This document shows, one piece after another, positions 23,259 through 38,100 of a DNA stretch of 64,000 bases. This DNA is from Marchantia polymorpha subsp. ruderalis (lineage: Eukaryota; Streptophyta; Marchantiopsida; Marchantiales; Marchantiaceae). Positions within the stretch are counted from its first letter, which is position 1; the number at the start of each line of letters is the position of its first letter. The notes under the pieces were generated by a model. The model saw only the letters and a program-made list of their open reading frames with translations, had not been told where the DNA came from and ran no database searches. The DNA lies in assembly GCA_037833965.1 (NCBI GenBank), contig AP031352.1, positions 32,428,501 to 32,492,500 on the forward strand, in the 5' to 3' direction. A program made the translations under genes and the position numbers.

Positions 23259-26200
23259 CCATCTTGATATGAACGAAAAAGCACAGCTAGTGCTGCTGAG
23301 ATGATTCAGATGGATTTGTACCTGTTGAGCCGTGAGCACATGTACCTGCCGCCAGATCTGGCAGTCCGTTGCAGTACAATGCTCACCAGCTAGATTACGC
23401 TAGCTGAAATTATGTAAGACTTGAGGCACCTGATTCAGGAACCTGAGAGCAGGTAACTACTTTGAACTCCATACTAACATGGAGCGGGACTGCAGTGCTG
23501 GGAGTCATGCTTGGTATGTATCCTGGGCAGTAGGCACGATTATCGAGCCTCGTCGAACTCACGGCAGTTTGGTAAGATATCTTAGTGACACTCGTCACAA
23601 TCATCAAAGCCTCTTGCTTTTGGTGTGGGATGGGAAGGTCTGCGCAAGTACTATCCGAAGTTTGGAACTCCCTGCTTGGTTGCAGCGAGGACAGGGAAAA
23701 AATTCAGTTTGATGTTGGACATGGGAGATGTGTCAGTCACCAACCCTGGTTTGTCCCATCCTACTGTCAATGTTTTGTGGAGGATGAAGTACTTGCTTGG
23801 CGTGAGGGGAATCCAGATTGGCGATCGAAGTGAGAGGTAGGAGTGCGACATGACACGCGACACTTTTCTTCCTTCCAAGTCTTTATTAAGGAGTGAGTTT
23901 GCAGACTCTGCTTTTCTGTCCTGCCATAAGGATATGTGAAGGTTTGTGCTGAAGGCTTCTACATCTAATATGAGCACTGTACTAGTGTTACATAGGTGTT
24001 ACTCGTAACTTCTACTTCTAGTATGAGCACAAAACATTACTTACCAGAAGGCTTAAGCGTATGTATGTGTATATGTGTGTGCTTCCAAGCTCTTGGGGGA
24101 TGAACTTTGATTATTCTCCACTCTTTGTAACAAAACAATAGCAAACTATTTGTAGGATAATTTCTTGGATATGGTCTCTTGATATTTTACATAGCTTGCT
24201 TTATGAAAAGTCTTGCTTGCTTTCATGTATAGTTGATTAGAGTGGAATGTGATATTGGCATCTGGTCCTAGACGTGGCCGACGAAGAATTGAAACTACTT
24301 TTGTTTCTTGTGGATTAAGTGGGTCCCAAGCGTCACTTAGCTTCCTAATCGGCTCAAATCAAAGTTTTTTTTCATTTATTAAAGTTGATAGAAAAGGCAT
24401 GTTATGCAAAACTAAATGGGATGTTAACTCGAATTTATCAATTAAATGCCCATAAAATCGCCAATAACTGAAAAAACGAATCTTATAGCAATCAAAACAA
24501 CGGGTTAGATAACACTAGCCTCAATAGCATCACAGATTACTTCCTATAGAACAGTCTACATCTAAGTGTCTATATATTTCTCGAGCATCTGAATGATTAT
24601 CACTCTCTCGGTCGATTATACCAACTAATGTTTTCTAATAAGATTATATTATATGAACAGTATAAAAATTGAACTATACAATGTGTTTAAAGTATGTTAT
24701 CTCAAGAGAGAATTGAACTGCTAGACAATCAAAGAGTTGAACAAATAAATTCCGCGCCCATAGCAAGATATGGATGTGGACCTCATTGTCTTTGTAACTA
24801 TCACATGACAAGGGGTGCGGAAGAGGAAGGAAGGTACCCATAAGTAAGGGGCTAAGGGCAGTAGAACCGTAATTCGGTGAGGGTTGTCTGCAATCCATTG
24901 CACCTTGAAAAAGCCAGAATGTTTCTGCCAAGGAATATAAGTTCTAGTACTGTACCAACTGGTGTAATCATGATGCACATTGTTCTCTATTGTCTGGCAT
25001 TCTGGATCAGATCATTGACAATTGAGTTCTGACTCAATTACAGACTACACCCTAGTCTATTCATTTTTTAACTTGTGTAGATGTCGCTTCCCTCTAGATC
25101 TCATGGCCCACCTCTTCCTGCCCAGGTATTAAGGTTCAGCAATTGGTACAGTAGTTCTTGTTATGTACGTGTCTTCACCTGAGTTTACACGTGCCTCTAA
25201 TCTACATGTCCAGCCAGCTTTCTATAAACTTTTTTGCTACTGTAGATCTCCTGTGCACACTCTTCACAGCTTTCACTTCTTGTCGACTACGCATTCTCCC
25301 TCCTCTGCAGGGTTCTATTATGAGACCCTGCAAATGCGCTATAGTTAGTGCACATACGTCCCCTTTTCGCAGAGAAACTTTTGCTTGATTTGACATAGCA
25401 ACTTTAGATCATGAGGATCGGGCCGATCGCCTTTCAGTGAATAGTGAGACCTCACGTCAGAATCATGTTTTCTTCTGGTTATCTACTCCTTGTTGAAAGT
25501 AAACTCCAAACAATCAAAACCACATATTTCTTTCTGCAATTTGTAAATGTCCAAATTTCAACTTTGTATGTTTGAAATTGGAAATTTTGAACCTTTCGCA
25601 TACATCATGAAAGACCTTAGAAGATCATGTAAGGAGTCCTTATAATAGTACATATACTTCTTTATACTTAGGCAAAATCATTGAATTTAATATTTGATTT
25701 TAACATAAGAATGTGTAACTTGCATTCACGTGTTACTTTCGTACAACAATCTCGAATATGAGAGAGTTCACTTACTGTCATCATATGTTACATGATACAT
25801 GGTGCAAACATATACAATGATGTCGATCAATCTCATAGAGAGAACCACCTTCTTCTTGAATGAATTATTCTTGAATGAATTAGATCTCTGAAAAGTAAAA
25901 ACTAACTCAAGATAACTATATTCCAGATATAATGACTAGTCTGATAAAAAAATTTAGTTTTATAATATATACTAACCAACAAAATTTCTAAAGTAGATTG
26001 ACGGTTACTTTTTAAAACTTTTTAAAGACTCATTTCTTGTAGTTATCAATTTAAAAATGGTTCAATCTCCAAAGTTTAAGCTGATGGTTTATTGTATTTT
26101 CAAATAATTTCATATTTTGATTCATTTAAAAAAACCAAAAGAATAAAATAAGAATGGCAAATCAAGATTGTAAACTTTTTTTAATTAACAATTTGATTTC

Positions 26201-27029
26201 AATGTAATGAATTGTACATGTTTTTGGATTTAGACATTTTGAGTACATGTGAATATTTATGATCAACAAACTGATTTTTTGATTTAATTGTAAAACTCTT
26301 TTATCAATAATAAAATATCCATAATTTTAATAAATGATATTTCAATTCGATGAAGTTAGAAGATTATATAAATGAAGATCTATTTATTAAAACGTATAGT
26401 AATATATTCATGTGATGTAAAATCAAAAGCAATATAAACAAAACTCAATATAATTACATTTATAAATATGAATACTTCCAAATGTGCATTCTATGTAGTT
26501 GATTTAACATATTTGTATGTAATCTTCAACTATTATACTCAAAAGCTCAAATTGTGGAAGTTTAAATTATTTTCCAATTATATGTTATAAGAACTTAAGT
26601 TATTAAATCTTCTAGTTTCACATATCTCATGATTTTATTTTATCTTCTGAAAAAATGATAAATAACTAAATATTCATATTAAAAATTTTTAATTATCATC
26701 TAGACATATTTATACATTTATTTGTGAAGCGCGTAGTGTCAATACAAGTTTGTGTCATTTTAACAACTGCAATGAAAGTTTGTTTTTTTTTAGATTGTGT
26801 CTAAATATGAAAGAAAATGACAAACATATAAAGCGACATGTAAATATCATTCAATTTTTACAACGATTGGCTTCACTATGATGGCTCTTGATGATGAAAT
26901 TCATAATTCCAAAATAATATTTGAAAATATACATAATAATATTTGGATATCCTCTTCAAAAGTTACACTCTTTCAAGATTATACTCTACTAAAAGTGTAA
27001 AAACTTTGTTATAGTTTACATTTTTTTTC
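23259..27029. other. Intergenic, increasingly AT-rich
   Basis: An unassigned frame at 23625-23840 (71 codons, including NPGLSHPTVNVLWRMKYLLG) has protein-like composition but no family I can defend. From about 25.4 kb onward the sequence is extremely AT-rich with no coding frames. No bounded repeat was defined. Confidence 0.4.
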
Positions 27030-30000
27030 TAGCTATCAATCTGGCTTTTAAGATTCTGCTCTAGTCATTTTCTAAATTGTATTCAGCTTGTATAGCCATT
27101 TGCAATCAAAACTTGATCTCTTTTGAAACTCTAATAGTTTTCATGTCTGGTTAACTATCAGTATTGCATCTCATGCTCCATAAGAGCATTTCATTCAAAC
27201 TTATTGACACATTTTTGAGTTATTCTATAAGAAATGACTTCTTCTTTTTTTCAAAATCAATGCAAAGTCATCAACATCTTGAGTATCAGTTTCAAAATCT
27301 TTCAGAATCTATGATTAAGATGATAATGTGCATCTTGCAAAAGCATTATTCATTCAATTTGATGATCTATGACTAGATCAAATTGATTAATCTATATCAT
27401 GTGGTGTAGATATTTGAGTCTTATCAATAATAATTTGCTATTTCAATTCTTGCTCTTTAGTAATTTGTTTTATCTATACCGAAGCTTCTTCTTGTGTCAC
27501 ATCATTAATCACATAATGATCAATCTTTCTCTTAACAACATCCATGAATGCATATTATTTTGTGTTAGTACGAGTAGCTTAGGAACTCTTTTCCTCTTTC
27601 AATGATCTAAGATCATTGAAAAAAACATCCCTACTCATAGTAAATTTACAAGTTATTTGATTTTATAGTCTATAGCATCTATATATAATCCTTCACATCA
27701 CTTACTATAACCAAGAAAACAACGTTGTATATAGTTTGAATGTAACTTGATCATATTTTCCAGTTAGATGTAGTTTTCAATTTAGTCATATTTTTCTTAC
27801 GTTTGAAAAAGCAAGTCATACAATCAAAAAAATTAAAACAAAGATTATCAATCTTCCATTCGTGAGTTAATTCAAATTGGATCAAATTATTAAATGCAAT
27901 AAAAGAAAAATGATCTATCAAATATACCATTATATTTATAGCTTATATAAAAAATTCATATCATAAATCAATTTGGTTTAACATAATACAACAAATTTTC
28001 TCCAATATTGTTCAATTAGTCTCTCAAAAATAGAATTCTATTACGGAGTATAAACTGTGATGAAATAACGAGTATTACCTTACTTTTTGTGAAAAAATGA
28101 ACCTACAAAAATCTTAAGTAATCATCAATAGAAGATACATAGTAAAATGACTTAAAGAATGAGGCATTTAAAAAATGTTTTCACATTATGTACATATTCA
28201 AATAACTTCTTGAAACGATAAGTCTCAACACCGAAAGCTTGTCTATGATGTTTGATACATTCAAATAAAGTTCAAAAAATTGAATTGATTTGTTGAACTT
28301 CATCAAACATTTCAATTTTGACACATTTTCTACCCTCATTCCTGATTTTTTTATAGAATTTCATACTGAAAAAGTATCCCAAAAAAATTCTGATGTAGAA
28401 AATGTGATAAAAACAAGCATAATCTAGGATCCTATATCACCAACATCTCTTAGATTATTGCAAATGATATGAATCTATCATCATTGTTCATCGTACTGCA
28501 AATTATACTCCTTGAGATCAAATTTTTAAGCCACATTAGCTAAATATGAGTTATCACCTTTGATCTTCACACATTAGTACTTTCATACGTTGTCACTCTT
28601 GCCTTATTTCCAACATACTGTCGTTTATTTTACTATACTTTATTTTTAGACCTAGATCTAACCTTAGATCCAAAACACTTGTCATCATTGTCATTTTGTC
28701 AATGTGACTAATCTCTAATCAACTTTAGTGTTTTATCAAAAGAAGAGTATAAAGTATATGACAACATTTTTATTTTTTTGTAAATCAAACATCAACAAAA
28801 CTCAAATTTACTGTAAATTTTTGTGTGTCTATCACAATGAAGTAACACACATGACATTAATTGATGAGAGACAAGCAATGAATTTAAAAAATGAAAAAGT
28901 TGTTTTTCATCATATATCTACTTTTCAAGATTGAAAAGATCAATGACATTAAACCCAAACGCATCAATGTGGTCTTAGAATTTGTGTCATAATTTTTTTG
29001 ATGGTTCATTGATATATGGCCAGATGTATTTTGAAAAGTGCTTAATGGTTCATCGTGTGTTACACCATAAGCTTTCAAAAATTGTTGAGCAATTGTGATT
29101 GCTTTGTTCATTATGGATGGATTGCTAATCATCACCTACTTCCGAATGCAATACTTCAAACTTTTGTTTAACATGTTCAAGGCTTCTACTTCACTCAAAT
29201 TCATAATACATATTTGAATATCACAAAATTCTTCAATGTAGTCATAAATTACTTCTTTTTGCTTCAATTACCACAATATCATTCTTGCAGTTAAAAAAAA
29301 TTTCATCGCTTAACAATTTTGCAGAAGTATTTTTTGTATTCCATTCCTTGAAAGCGTAGCATTTCATTCTAAAAAAATTCTCTTCCATATTGTGTACCAT
29401 GTGAGAACTTTATTTGTAAGATAAAATCTCATGAACATTCTTGCAATTTAATCAAAAATATGAAAATGAAATAAATGAATATTCATCTTCATAAATGAAT
29501 ATTCATTGCTCTACGTTCTTTGAAAGCTTTCACCTTATAAGATTACCCCATTTGAAGCAAAAAATTTGCTTGATTTTCAATCTCTTGAAGATATCTTCTA
29601 TATATACTTGTTGCATCAATAAAAATTAGTTCTGTTTGAACTTGAGAAGCTTGAACTTGAGGTTTAACTTTTATTAATCCAACTTTTTCTCTCTCTATTT
29701 TCTCAGTGTCTAATGCAAAGAGTTTATCTTCCATGGCTTGCTGCTTGGTATGTCCATATATTATCGTTTTTCTTAATTTTTCAATCTCCACCATGATTGC
29801 ATTGAGATTTTTAACCATATCAGATGATGTTCCCATGCTTTTATACATTCAATCTAATACAATATAAATATAATAACTATCAAAATTTTCAACAAAGTAG
29901 TCACGAAAGCTATAGGTGAATATATAACAACTCTATAATACTTTCTTCCATAATTTATCACAAGAAAATTTCCTCACAATCTTTTATATCTTTAAACTGT

Positions 30001-30900
30001 TATAATCTCTACATAGATGTTGAATCAAATTGGTGCGGATAGTTCACGATTCAAATCCATGAAACATTCAATATATAATGTATATAGTGCAATCTCAAGT
30101 CTCTTCATAATTAGCTATTGGAAGTATCAATGGCACTCTCGACTTCATCACTCTTGTCATAAAATTTGCTACTCCAACAAGCCACAATGTACATCCAAAA
30201 ATGATGTTTCTCCATGCAATAAAGACGAATATCGAATAGGTTTGGAATCGGCCAATGTGCTCCTATGAAACTATCAAGCGCCTTCATGTCTACAAATAAC
30301 CACATATTTTTTCAATTCTCTTCTTTGGACATGCAGATCAATGATCTCTTCCAAACATTATACATTCTAAAAAAACTGCACTGCATTATCACTCATTTTT
30401 CATTCCATGAAGTATAATTCACACTCTAGGAAAGAGCAAGTTTATTAATGATTAAAGAGAAACTCACGCAAAAATGAAAGATAATCCTTGAAGATGAGAT
30501 ACCATGAATGATTCTACTCTCCCTTATATAGATATTTCAAACACATACACAAAGATAAGGTCTTGTCTCTACCTTCCAATCCTTTCCAAGTGGATTTGTG
30601 ACATGGATTGGTGACATGGCGGATATAGCTAATAAGCACAAGGATTGCCGACGTGTCGCTCCTTACTAAAAAATCAACCAGCACACTCAATTTTTGTTAA
30701 GCAAAAATTGAGTAACAAGTACACGGATTGATGACGTGTTGTTTCTAACTAATACACTAACTTGCACACTTAACCTTTGCTTAACAAGCACACGGATAAT
30801 AGACGTGTCGTTTTCAACTAAAACACTAATTAGCACACAGATTTTTGATGTGACATTGTAGATGTTTCACTATCATGTACTCTATTCAATCTTGAGTAAC
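27030..30900 (-). mobile_element. Old, AT-decayed LTR retroelement, minus orientation
   Basis: About 27.05-28.3 kb aligns by eye with the reverse transcriptase and integrase parts of the intact-looking Copia at 46-52 kb. Examples are aaacatccctactcat (here) against gatacatccctactaac, and matching blocks around tactatgtacatattcaa. Differences are dominated by C to T and G to A. Around 29.2 kb the minus strand reads YIEEFCDIQ and NLSEVEAL, gag-like but closer to Ty3/Gypsy style, so more than one fossil may be mixed here. A TATA-like tatataaggg on the minus strand near 30527-30536 and the tandem array at 30634-30850 may belong to its 5' LTR. It is very heavily broken and looks much older than the 46-52 kb copy. 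Confidence 0.5.
30634..30850. repeat. Three-copy imperfect tandem repeat, about 65-83 bp units
   Basis: Units start at 30634, 30717 and 30786 with aag(c/t)acacggatt-like sequence, each with gacgtgt about 15 bases in and a gcacac block downstream. The first unit contains an extra small hairpin (tcaatttttg / caaaaattga). The position suggests the U3 part of an LTR, where such arrays are common. Confidence 0.68.
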
Positions 30901-33900
30901 CTCTACTTTAGTTCCAACTAACTAAAGATGGTTACAACTAGAAATTAACATTCCAAATTGAAGAAAATGTAGTTCTTAGCTTCAAGACAATTTGTACATC
31001 ATAAAAAAAAAAAACCAAAAACAAGAATATTTACTTGCAAGCAAAATCAAAGCGTATCAAAGAAAAAACTCTTCTGACAGATACACATAATAAGTTTTTA
31101 GTCAAATCCAGAGCCCAACATTGGATGTTCATTTCCATGCCCACGTCCAGATCTAACCATGCCTATGGGTTTTTGGTAGATTTTTTGTCACATTATTTTT
31201 TCATGGGTGGGCACAAGTAATGTTGTGGGCAGTATTTGTCACATCCAACTAAGAATTGGTGTAATCAGATATTACACACAACACAATTGGCGTAATTTGA
31301 ATAGCATGGATGGGAATAGTTTCCTATTGATGGTTATGATATTATTTGGATAGAGTTCTTAAATAAAATGTCGGATTCTAGTCCAATTAGAAAAAATCAA
31401 CGTTGCATATGGGAAAAATTGCAAAATTAGAGTAAAAATTGAAGTCTGTTAAAGCTCAAGTCAAAGATCTTAAACCCAAACTATATACCATGAGCTGTAA
31501 ATATGCTGAAGGTAATAATGATTTTGCAGAGAAGTCAACATTCATATGGAGATTTCATTTTCAGCTGCTTGATCAAGATTAAAGCAAGCAGATTCCATGT
31601 CTGAGATCAAATGCCATGAAATTGTTCTAGAAAAATCAAAAGTATCAACAAATCCTTAGAGAGCAAGTTCTCTTATCTAGAAGCATATTTTAGTAAATAT
31701 GCGACTCAAATGAAGTAGTATGGCAAAAAACTCTGATCTTTGCATATTTGACTTGAAGAAGAAAAATTGTTCGACCCAACTGAGTCCAAAGTCATTGATT
31801 TAAGTTTAAAGTTGGCATGAACTACTTCAAATATAACTTTCTAAAAAAGTAGATGAAAAAATTCTTGATAAAGTCATTAACATAAAAGCAGTATGAAATT
31901 ACGTGAAAATAAAAGTTAAAAAAGCTTGAATATCATCTGTCACGCAAATATGCCAAAAAACACAAAAAAAATCTAAAAACACACAACACTGCACTCAAAA
32001 ATTAACGTCAATTATTCTCTCATGATTCATTGAATATAACACTTTCTTGAAACACTTATACAATGCTCAAAGTTGAACAAGGAATCGTCAAACTTTGTAG
32101 TTTGAAATGACAAATTTATTAAATCCCAATTGAGTTTTTCAAAAGATCAATCAACTAAAATTATTCTTAACAAGCAGCAAACTTCAAAAATTTTGTAATT
32201 TATTGTTCAATCAATACAATTGACAAGAAAAAATTGTTTACAATTTTCTATGACAAAACTATGAACAGCCTCAGGTTTCATGTATATGATTGTATGCAAA
32301 AGATATAATATTGCTTTAGCTATACGCAAGGTGAGCAGATGCATGTCAAATTCAAATAATGTGTATTAGGAAAAGATGAAATACATTTTTAGTTATGTGA
32401 AGAGTACCAAGAAAGATGACATTTTGTTTAATGATGTATTAGACAATATCAGATTGTTACTATTCTATGTTAACATAGATTATATTCAAGATCTGAACAA
32501 GACAAAATCCACAATTAGATCTGTGTTTACACAAGATGATATATGCATTAGTTAGAGATATACTTTGCAAAATTGCGTAATTTAGTTTACAACAAAATCT
32601 AAATAAAAAACAACAAAGAAATTTATTTGATTAAATAGGTTTATCAATGATATAGGATTTTAAAACATGATGTTGTAGATCTTTATTATGATAGTTAGAG
32701 TGTATTACATCTTTTTGCAAATCAAAAAATGGACATCAAAGTTAAACAGAGAAGCATGCATCGTTTTGTCAAAAATGCAATTTTTTTCTCAAAAGTATTG
32801 AATTAATCAGGATTGAAGATAAATTCAATCTAGTTTGTGCATTGATCCATTTTTAATACACATGGTGTTATTTTACAAGTTTTGCATAACAAGTACAAGT
32901 AAAGTTTACTAGCATTTTTTTACCTCAATATATTATTACTCTGTAGTGTTTAACAAAGATTTAATTCTAGTTAACTCTATTTTTAAATGTGAATCTATGT
33001 TAGCTTTCTAACTAGACCTTTTCACCATTAAATTATATGTATAATGGAAATTATTGTCTCCACAAGGAAATTGTTATTATTATCTCATGTGTAAACTAAA
33101 TTAATATAAATTTAACCCTAGTTAGAATTAGATTTAGGGTTCGTCATAAAGAAGAGTCATCCAAAAATTTCATTATATTTACATTCTATAAATCCTTGTG
33201 AATCCCGTGGACATAGCTTGGAAATGCCAAACCACGTATATTTTTGTTTCAACGTTGTGTGTGTCTGTGCTTGTGCTTTCTTGTATTTAAGTTTTTTGTT
33301 CGTGGATTTTTTGTGAAAAACCTGCAACAACATCAAGTATAATATTTTTATTTTTTTTTGAATAGATAAATATAAAGAGCAAAATATTATGTAATAGATG
33401 TGAAAGTGAGATTGATTCTGACTGTGAAAATGGTGTTCCATGGATTTAAAGTTCTACTTCATCATTGATTGAAATGAAGCTTTGTAGTCCAATTTGATTT
33501 ATCATTATTTTAATTCACTATCTTTGTTAATATCATAAATCATGTGTGAACAAAGTATTTTTTAATCATGCATCACATGAATACAAATAATGATACATTA
33601 ATGAAAGCAATTAGGTGAATTGATCACTCTTCTAATGCTCAAATAATTTGTAGATCTTCTCCGATAGAAAATTTTGATGCTTTAGATTCATTAGTACAAA
33701 GTGTTCATTGTGATGCTATAGGATCTAGTCCCATACATAATCCTTTTGATTGCATCTAATTCCGACCGGACCTCCTCTTCCCATACTTTTTGTTTTTTTA
33801 GTAGCATTAAAATTGTAAATACAATATAAATATATTGGATTTACACATGCTGAAGTGGAATTTTCATTCCTCAAATTATTAGAAAAATGTAGAATATAAA

Positions 33901-35106
33901 TTTATGACCAATGTCCAAAGGACTACTTCAAAGCTCAAATTTAGGATGTCTTGTTGATTTTATACATTTATGAAATCAAACCCTAAGCCAACCCTGAACA
34001 AGCATTTTCAAACTTTAACCAAACACAATCTCCAATATATACCACGATAATACCACGATAAACTCTAACCAGGATAACCTTCTTGGGTTAGAATGGACTG
34101 AATTGATTCGTGTATAACCAAGACTGTATACTGCCAGGTTGTTCGGACCATGTATTGAGGTCTTTATCCTAAGTAATAAAATCGACGACTTAGAATACTG
34201 AGTTGTGGAGTAACTGGGTGCTACCAAAGCACTCAGTTTAGCGAGGACTCAGTCCCACGTGGTTTTCGCTGAACTCTTGATTCAAATTGTACTCTCTGAG
34301 GTATGTGATTGTTACTTTTCTTCACGCTAGTTGTAAGTCACTGTTTACTGGTTCTACTAGTTGGACGTCAGCCCTCTACTTTGAAGAATACTTACTGCGG
34401 TGTTTAGATCCTCTGCTGTAACGTTTTAAGTATATACCCATTCTCCGACTTTGATATTCCTCCCCGGTGTACGTCGAAACATATAGTAACGGTCGTGTAT
34501 TCGGTGAAAGGTTTTAAATTGTCGGCTGTTGCATAATCAGTATTCGAGGAAGTTTCACATCGATGCCAAATAAGAAATCTACACGATTGACAAAATAGTA
34601 GTAAATCTTTGTATTGAAGGTAAGTGAACCATTTTTATTACTCCATTACAAAGTGGACAAATGCACTTCCTCCTTTTTATATCCTCCAGGGATTTCGGGA
34701 AAGGTTTGCGTGTTCATAGTCGCTCTATTAATTCCCACAATCGTTATCAATAATGAACAAATCCTCCACACACAAGTGAGGCGGATAACTGTCAATTAGT
34801 GTGTAGCTCAAGCATGGTGAGCAACACAGTTGACGGTAACATCGATGGTTTTCGTAATGACATGATCCAAAAGCGAGGGCTAGAATTCAAACATTTAGCC
34901 AAACGATTTACATAGGTAAGGTAGCCTTGGCAACCGGTCAACAAAATTGAATTTTATTTCACAAGTTATCAACAAATTGTTGGATTAGGTGAAAAGGCTC
35001 ATCTGTAATGGGGGGCTGTCAGTAATGAGAGCGGGTTCAATGAGAACCACTAACAGTAATTGAAAAGGGTTCAGACTTCTAATGTGATAAATGAATGATG
35101 ACTATT
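30901..35106. other. AT-rich intergenic DNA
   Basis: Very AT-rich to about 34.0 kb, then closer to balanced towards the transporter gene. No frame with family features was found. The short frames (33157-33441 minus, 34015-34227 minus) look incidental. Confidence 0.4.
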
Positions 35107-38100
35107 TTACAGTCCAATCTTCCGGGTGCATTGATCTGTCAGATTGGCGACAACAAAACCGGCAAACACCTGCACAAATTCGTCACGAACAAGTAGAATG
35201 AGCACGCTTGCTGAGCGGAAACGTACTCCCTATTGGAACTGAATATAGACATTTACTGACGAAAATGCTAGCCAAATTTCAGGTTCAGAAAATAGACGAA
35301 TCCTTACCTGAAGTGAACCTAGGACATATATGCCTGAATAATGACGACCATGAACCACCATGTCCGCAACCATAGCTAGGGGGATTGTTAAGGACATGCC
35401 CAAAGTAGCAACCAAAGGTGTTGTCCAGACCACGGACAAAGCCCTACAGGTTTAAAAACGATGAACAAACAATTCAGGCTTAGGTCATAAATGAAAGATC
35501 TTGCCGTGCTAATAACGTATCAGATTCGCTTGAGTCATAGACAATGCTCTAGGTCCAAGAGACTCGACCTCATGTACGAGGACTTAGAGCAAAGAGGTTA
35601 TATGGTGGCAGACAGGGCGTACTCGTGTTTGCAACCTTCAGTGAAGCTGAACACGTCAGGCCACTTATGATAATTCTCATAGGGAGTATAGACTGCTGGC
35701 ATTACTTACCAAAAATAATCCGAAACAACACTTCCAAGAATTCCATTGGCTAAAAGAACTTCATCCACCTTGATTGTCGTAGGAAGGCTGAAGACAGGCT
35801 CCAATCCTAACCAACTAAGAGGCCAAACTGCACACAGAAGAGAGGTCTTAGGAAGCCGTCGCTGCCCAAGATGTAAGTACATACCATTGGAATCCGCGCT
35901 AACTTAGACGTCTCGAAGACGACACAACACTATATGGGCATGAGATAAATCGTCTTCCAGAATGAGTGTACTGGATAGAAGTACAAGCAAGTTGTACATG
36001 AAGCTAAATTGCAATTGTTGACTTACTTAGCCACCACAACCCAAAAAGTGTAAACAACCCGATGTAACCAAAAATCCGTTGCATGTCGACGTGGCTGCCT
36101 CCTTCACCAGCACTCTTCTTTAATAGAACTGCCGGCAGCAACATACAGACATACTATTAAAGTAGATGCTTCAGCAATTGAATAAACAGGTGATAATACG
36201 CGAGGGCTTCAGACACAAAAAATTGCGTGTATATACATATGCTTCAGCAAGTCTAATTATTCGCAGTGCAATGGGCTGGTCTCTTGAAGCGGAAGTGGGT
36301 ATCCAGAATAGACAAGGTGATAATCTTGTCTATTTTTGCACGCCCATTTCAGGCTTGAGCGGTAGCAATACAACGAAACACATGGCAACATGTAAGAAGC
36401 GATCAACTACAAAGGCTTAAACGTCAGGGAAAAATCCTAATCGAAGCATCCATGACAATATTAGCAGAATATGGAGCAAAGACATGAAAATGGAAAGCAA
36501 GTCGTAGAATCCAGGAAGGTTGGACTGATTAATGCATCCAATTCAGACGGAAAAAACAACTCAATAATGAAAAATATGGGCGGTGTAGGCTGCCACGAGA
36601 TATGCGATCATGACACTGCTTGGTGGCGTCAACAGAGTGTACAGGGCTGCGTAGGTTTCTGCGCGTATTTGGAAGAAGTAGAACTCCAGTTTGCATCGCA
36701 ATGATGCATCCCGCAAGCAGGCCCAGCGGATGTCATCTAGCCTGGAGCCGCCTTGCTATAAGAACTCAGACTTATAAAGTGGCCATCAGCAGAATGGCAC
36801 TCGATCCAAAAGCAAGAGGTTGACTTACTTGTGAAAAGACCATAGGATACGGCTGAGCAAAGACCAAGAGCATCACCCCACAAAGAATGTTGATCCGAGC
36901 TGAGACATGGCCAGACCATAGAATTCTAATCAATTGTCAAAACCAACCTGATAGACGTGCATTACAATGAATAGTTCGAAACAAGAGCTACACACAAGAA
37001 ATAAGCCCATACAGTCCTCAGATGACAGTACTGTGCTAAGACATGATGCATTAGGCACGAAGTCCCAATGAGTCTTCTAACCTTAGATCGGAGTCATTTT
37101 CTGATGAATATAAAGTTACAACTCTGGTCAGAGCCTACTACTTCAATCTCAGTGGGAAAGATACAACAAAAGATGGCACCAATAAATCTCATGAAATATG
37201 TGCACTTTCTAACTTCAAACATTGAGCTCTTTCTCTTCGACATGCCTATTCTGTGTTGGCTCCGTAACACTCACCTGTCATCAATGGCATTTTCTGCCTC
37301 ATCAGTGGACCATGTCTTCCCAAGAGTCGTCATAGCAACTCCTGTTATGGTCATGATCACAGCCACGGCCTTGGAAATGTTGAAAGAGTCTTGTCCAAGA
37401 ATAGTACCAAAGACGAGAGTGAAAAGACCTGCTGTGGATGATAGTATGGTTGTGCTTGCAACACTAGTGAGAGCAAGGGCTCCATTCGATAGATACTGCC
37501 ATGGAAAAGATGTCAGAAAAATTGATCAGCTCATGGCAAAACAAACATGGGTCTTACCCATGTTTGTTTAGTAAAAACAGATAACTTCAGTGGTGGCATC
37601 ATCCATAATGAGAGGGCAACAGATAACCCAAGGCTTAAATAATTAATACACACAAGGGTGAAGCTGGAAACTTAGATTTATATATCTCACCTCGGTCAAG
37701 AACCATAAAGGGGCTAGCATAAAACTTGCTTTGACAAGATCCCATGAAAGTAATTTGCCATGATTCTTGGCTGGGTGTGCACTGTCCACCCGACTGAAAG
37801 ATGCACTCTCCTCTTCAGGTTCCAAGTCCAGATCGGAGTCTTTCCTAAGCATGAGATGCTGAAGTTCTAAATCTGAACCTTTCCGACCATTTTTTAGCGG
37901 AGATTTCATAGGAGAGTCGCTGGGAGTAAGAGCACTGAAGGTTCCAGGACTCTTGCGTGCTTTGACTATACATGATTTTATCTGATCGTTCAATAAAGAG
38001 ATAGGCAGATAGACGATAAGAAGAGACGCTCCCAGCCATGTGAGAACAAATGGATGCCGGTAGGCTGTGAAAATGCTCTGCATCAGCCAAAACAATTACA

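Noticed and set aside
23625-23840. 71-codon frame with a segment faintly like ribosomal protein uL30
   Set aside because: Similarity is only a loose hydrophobic pattern; length and upstream part do not fit, so no function is claimed.
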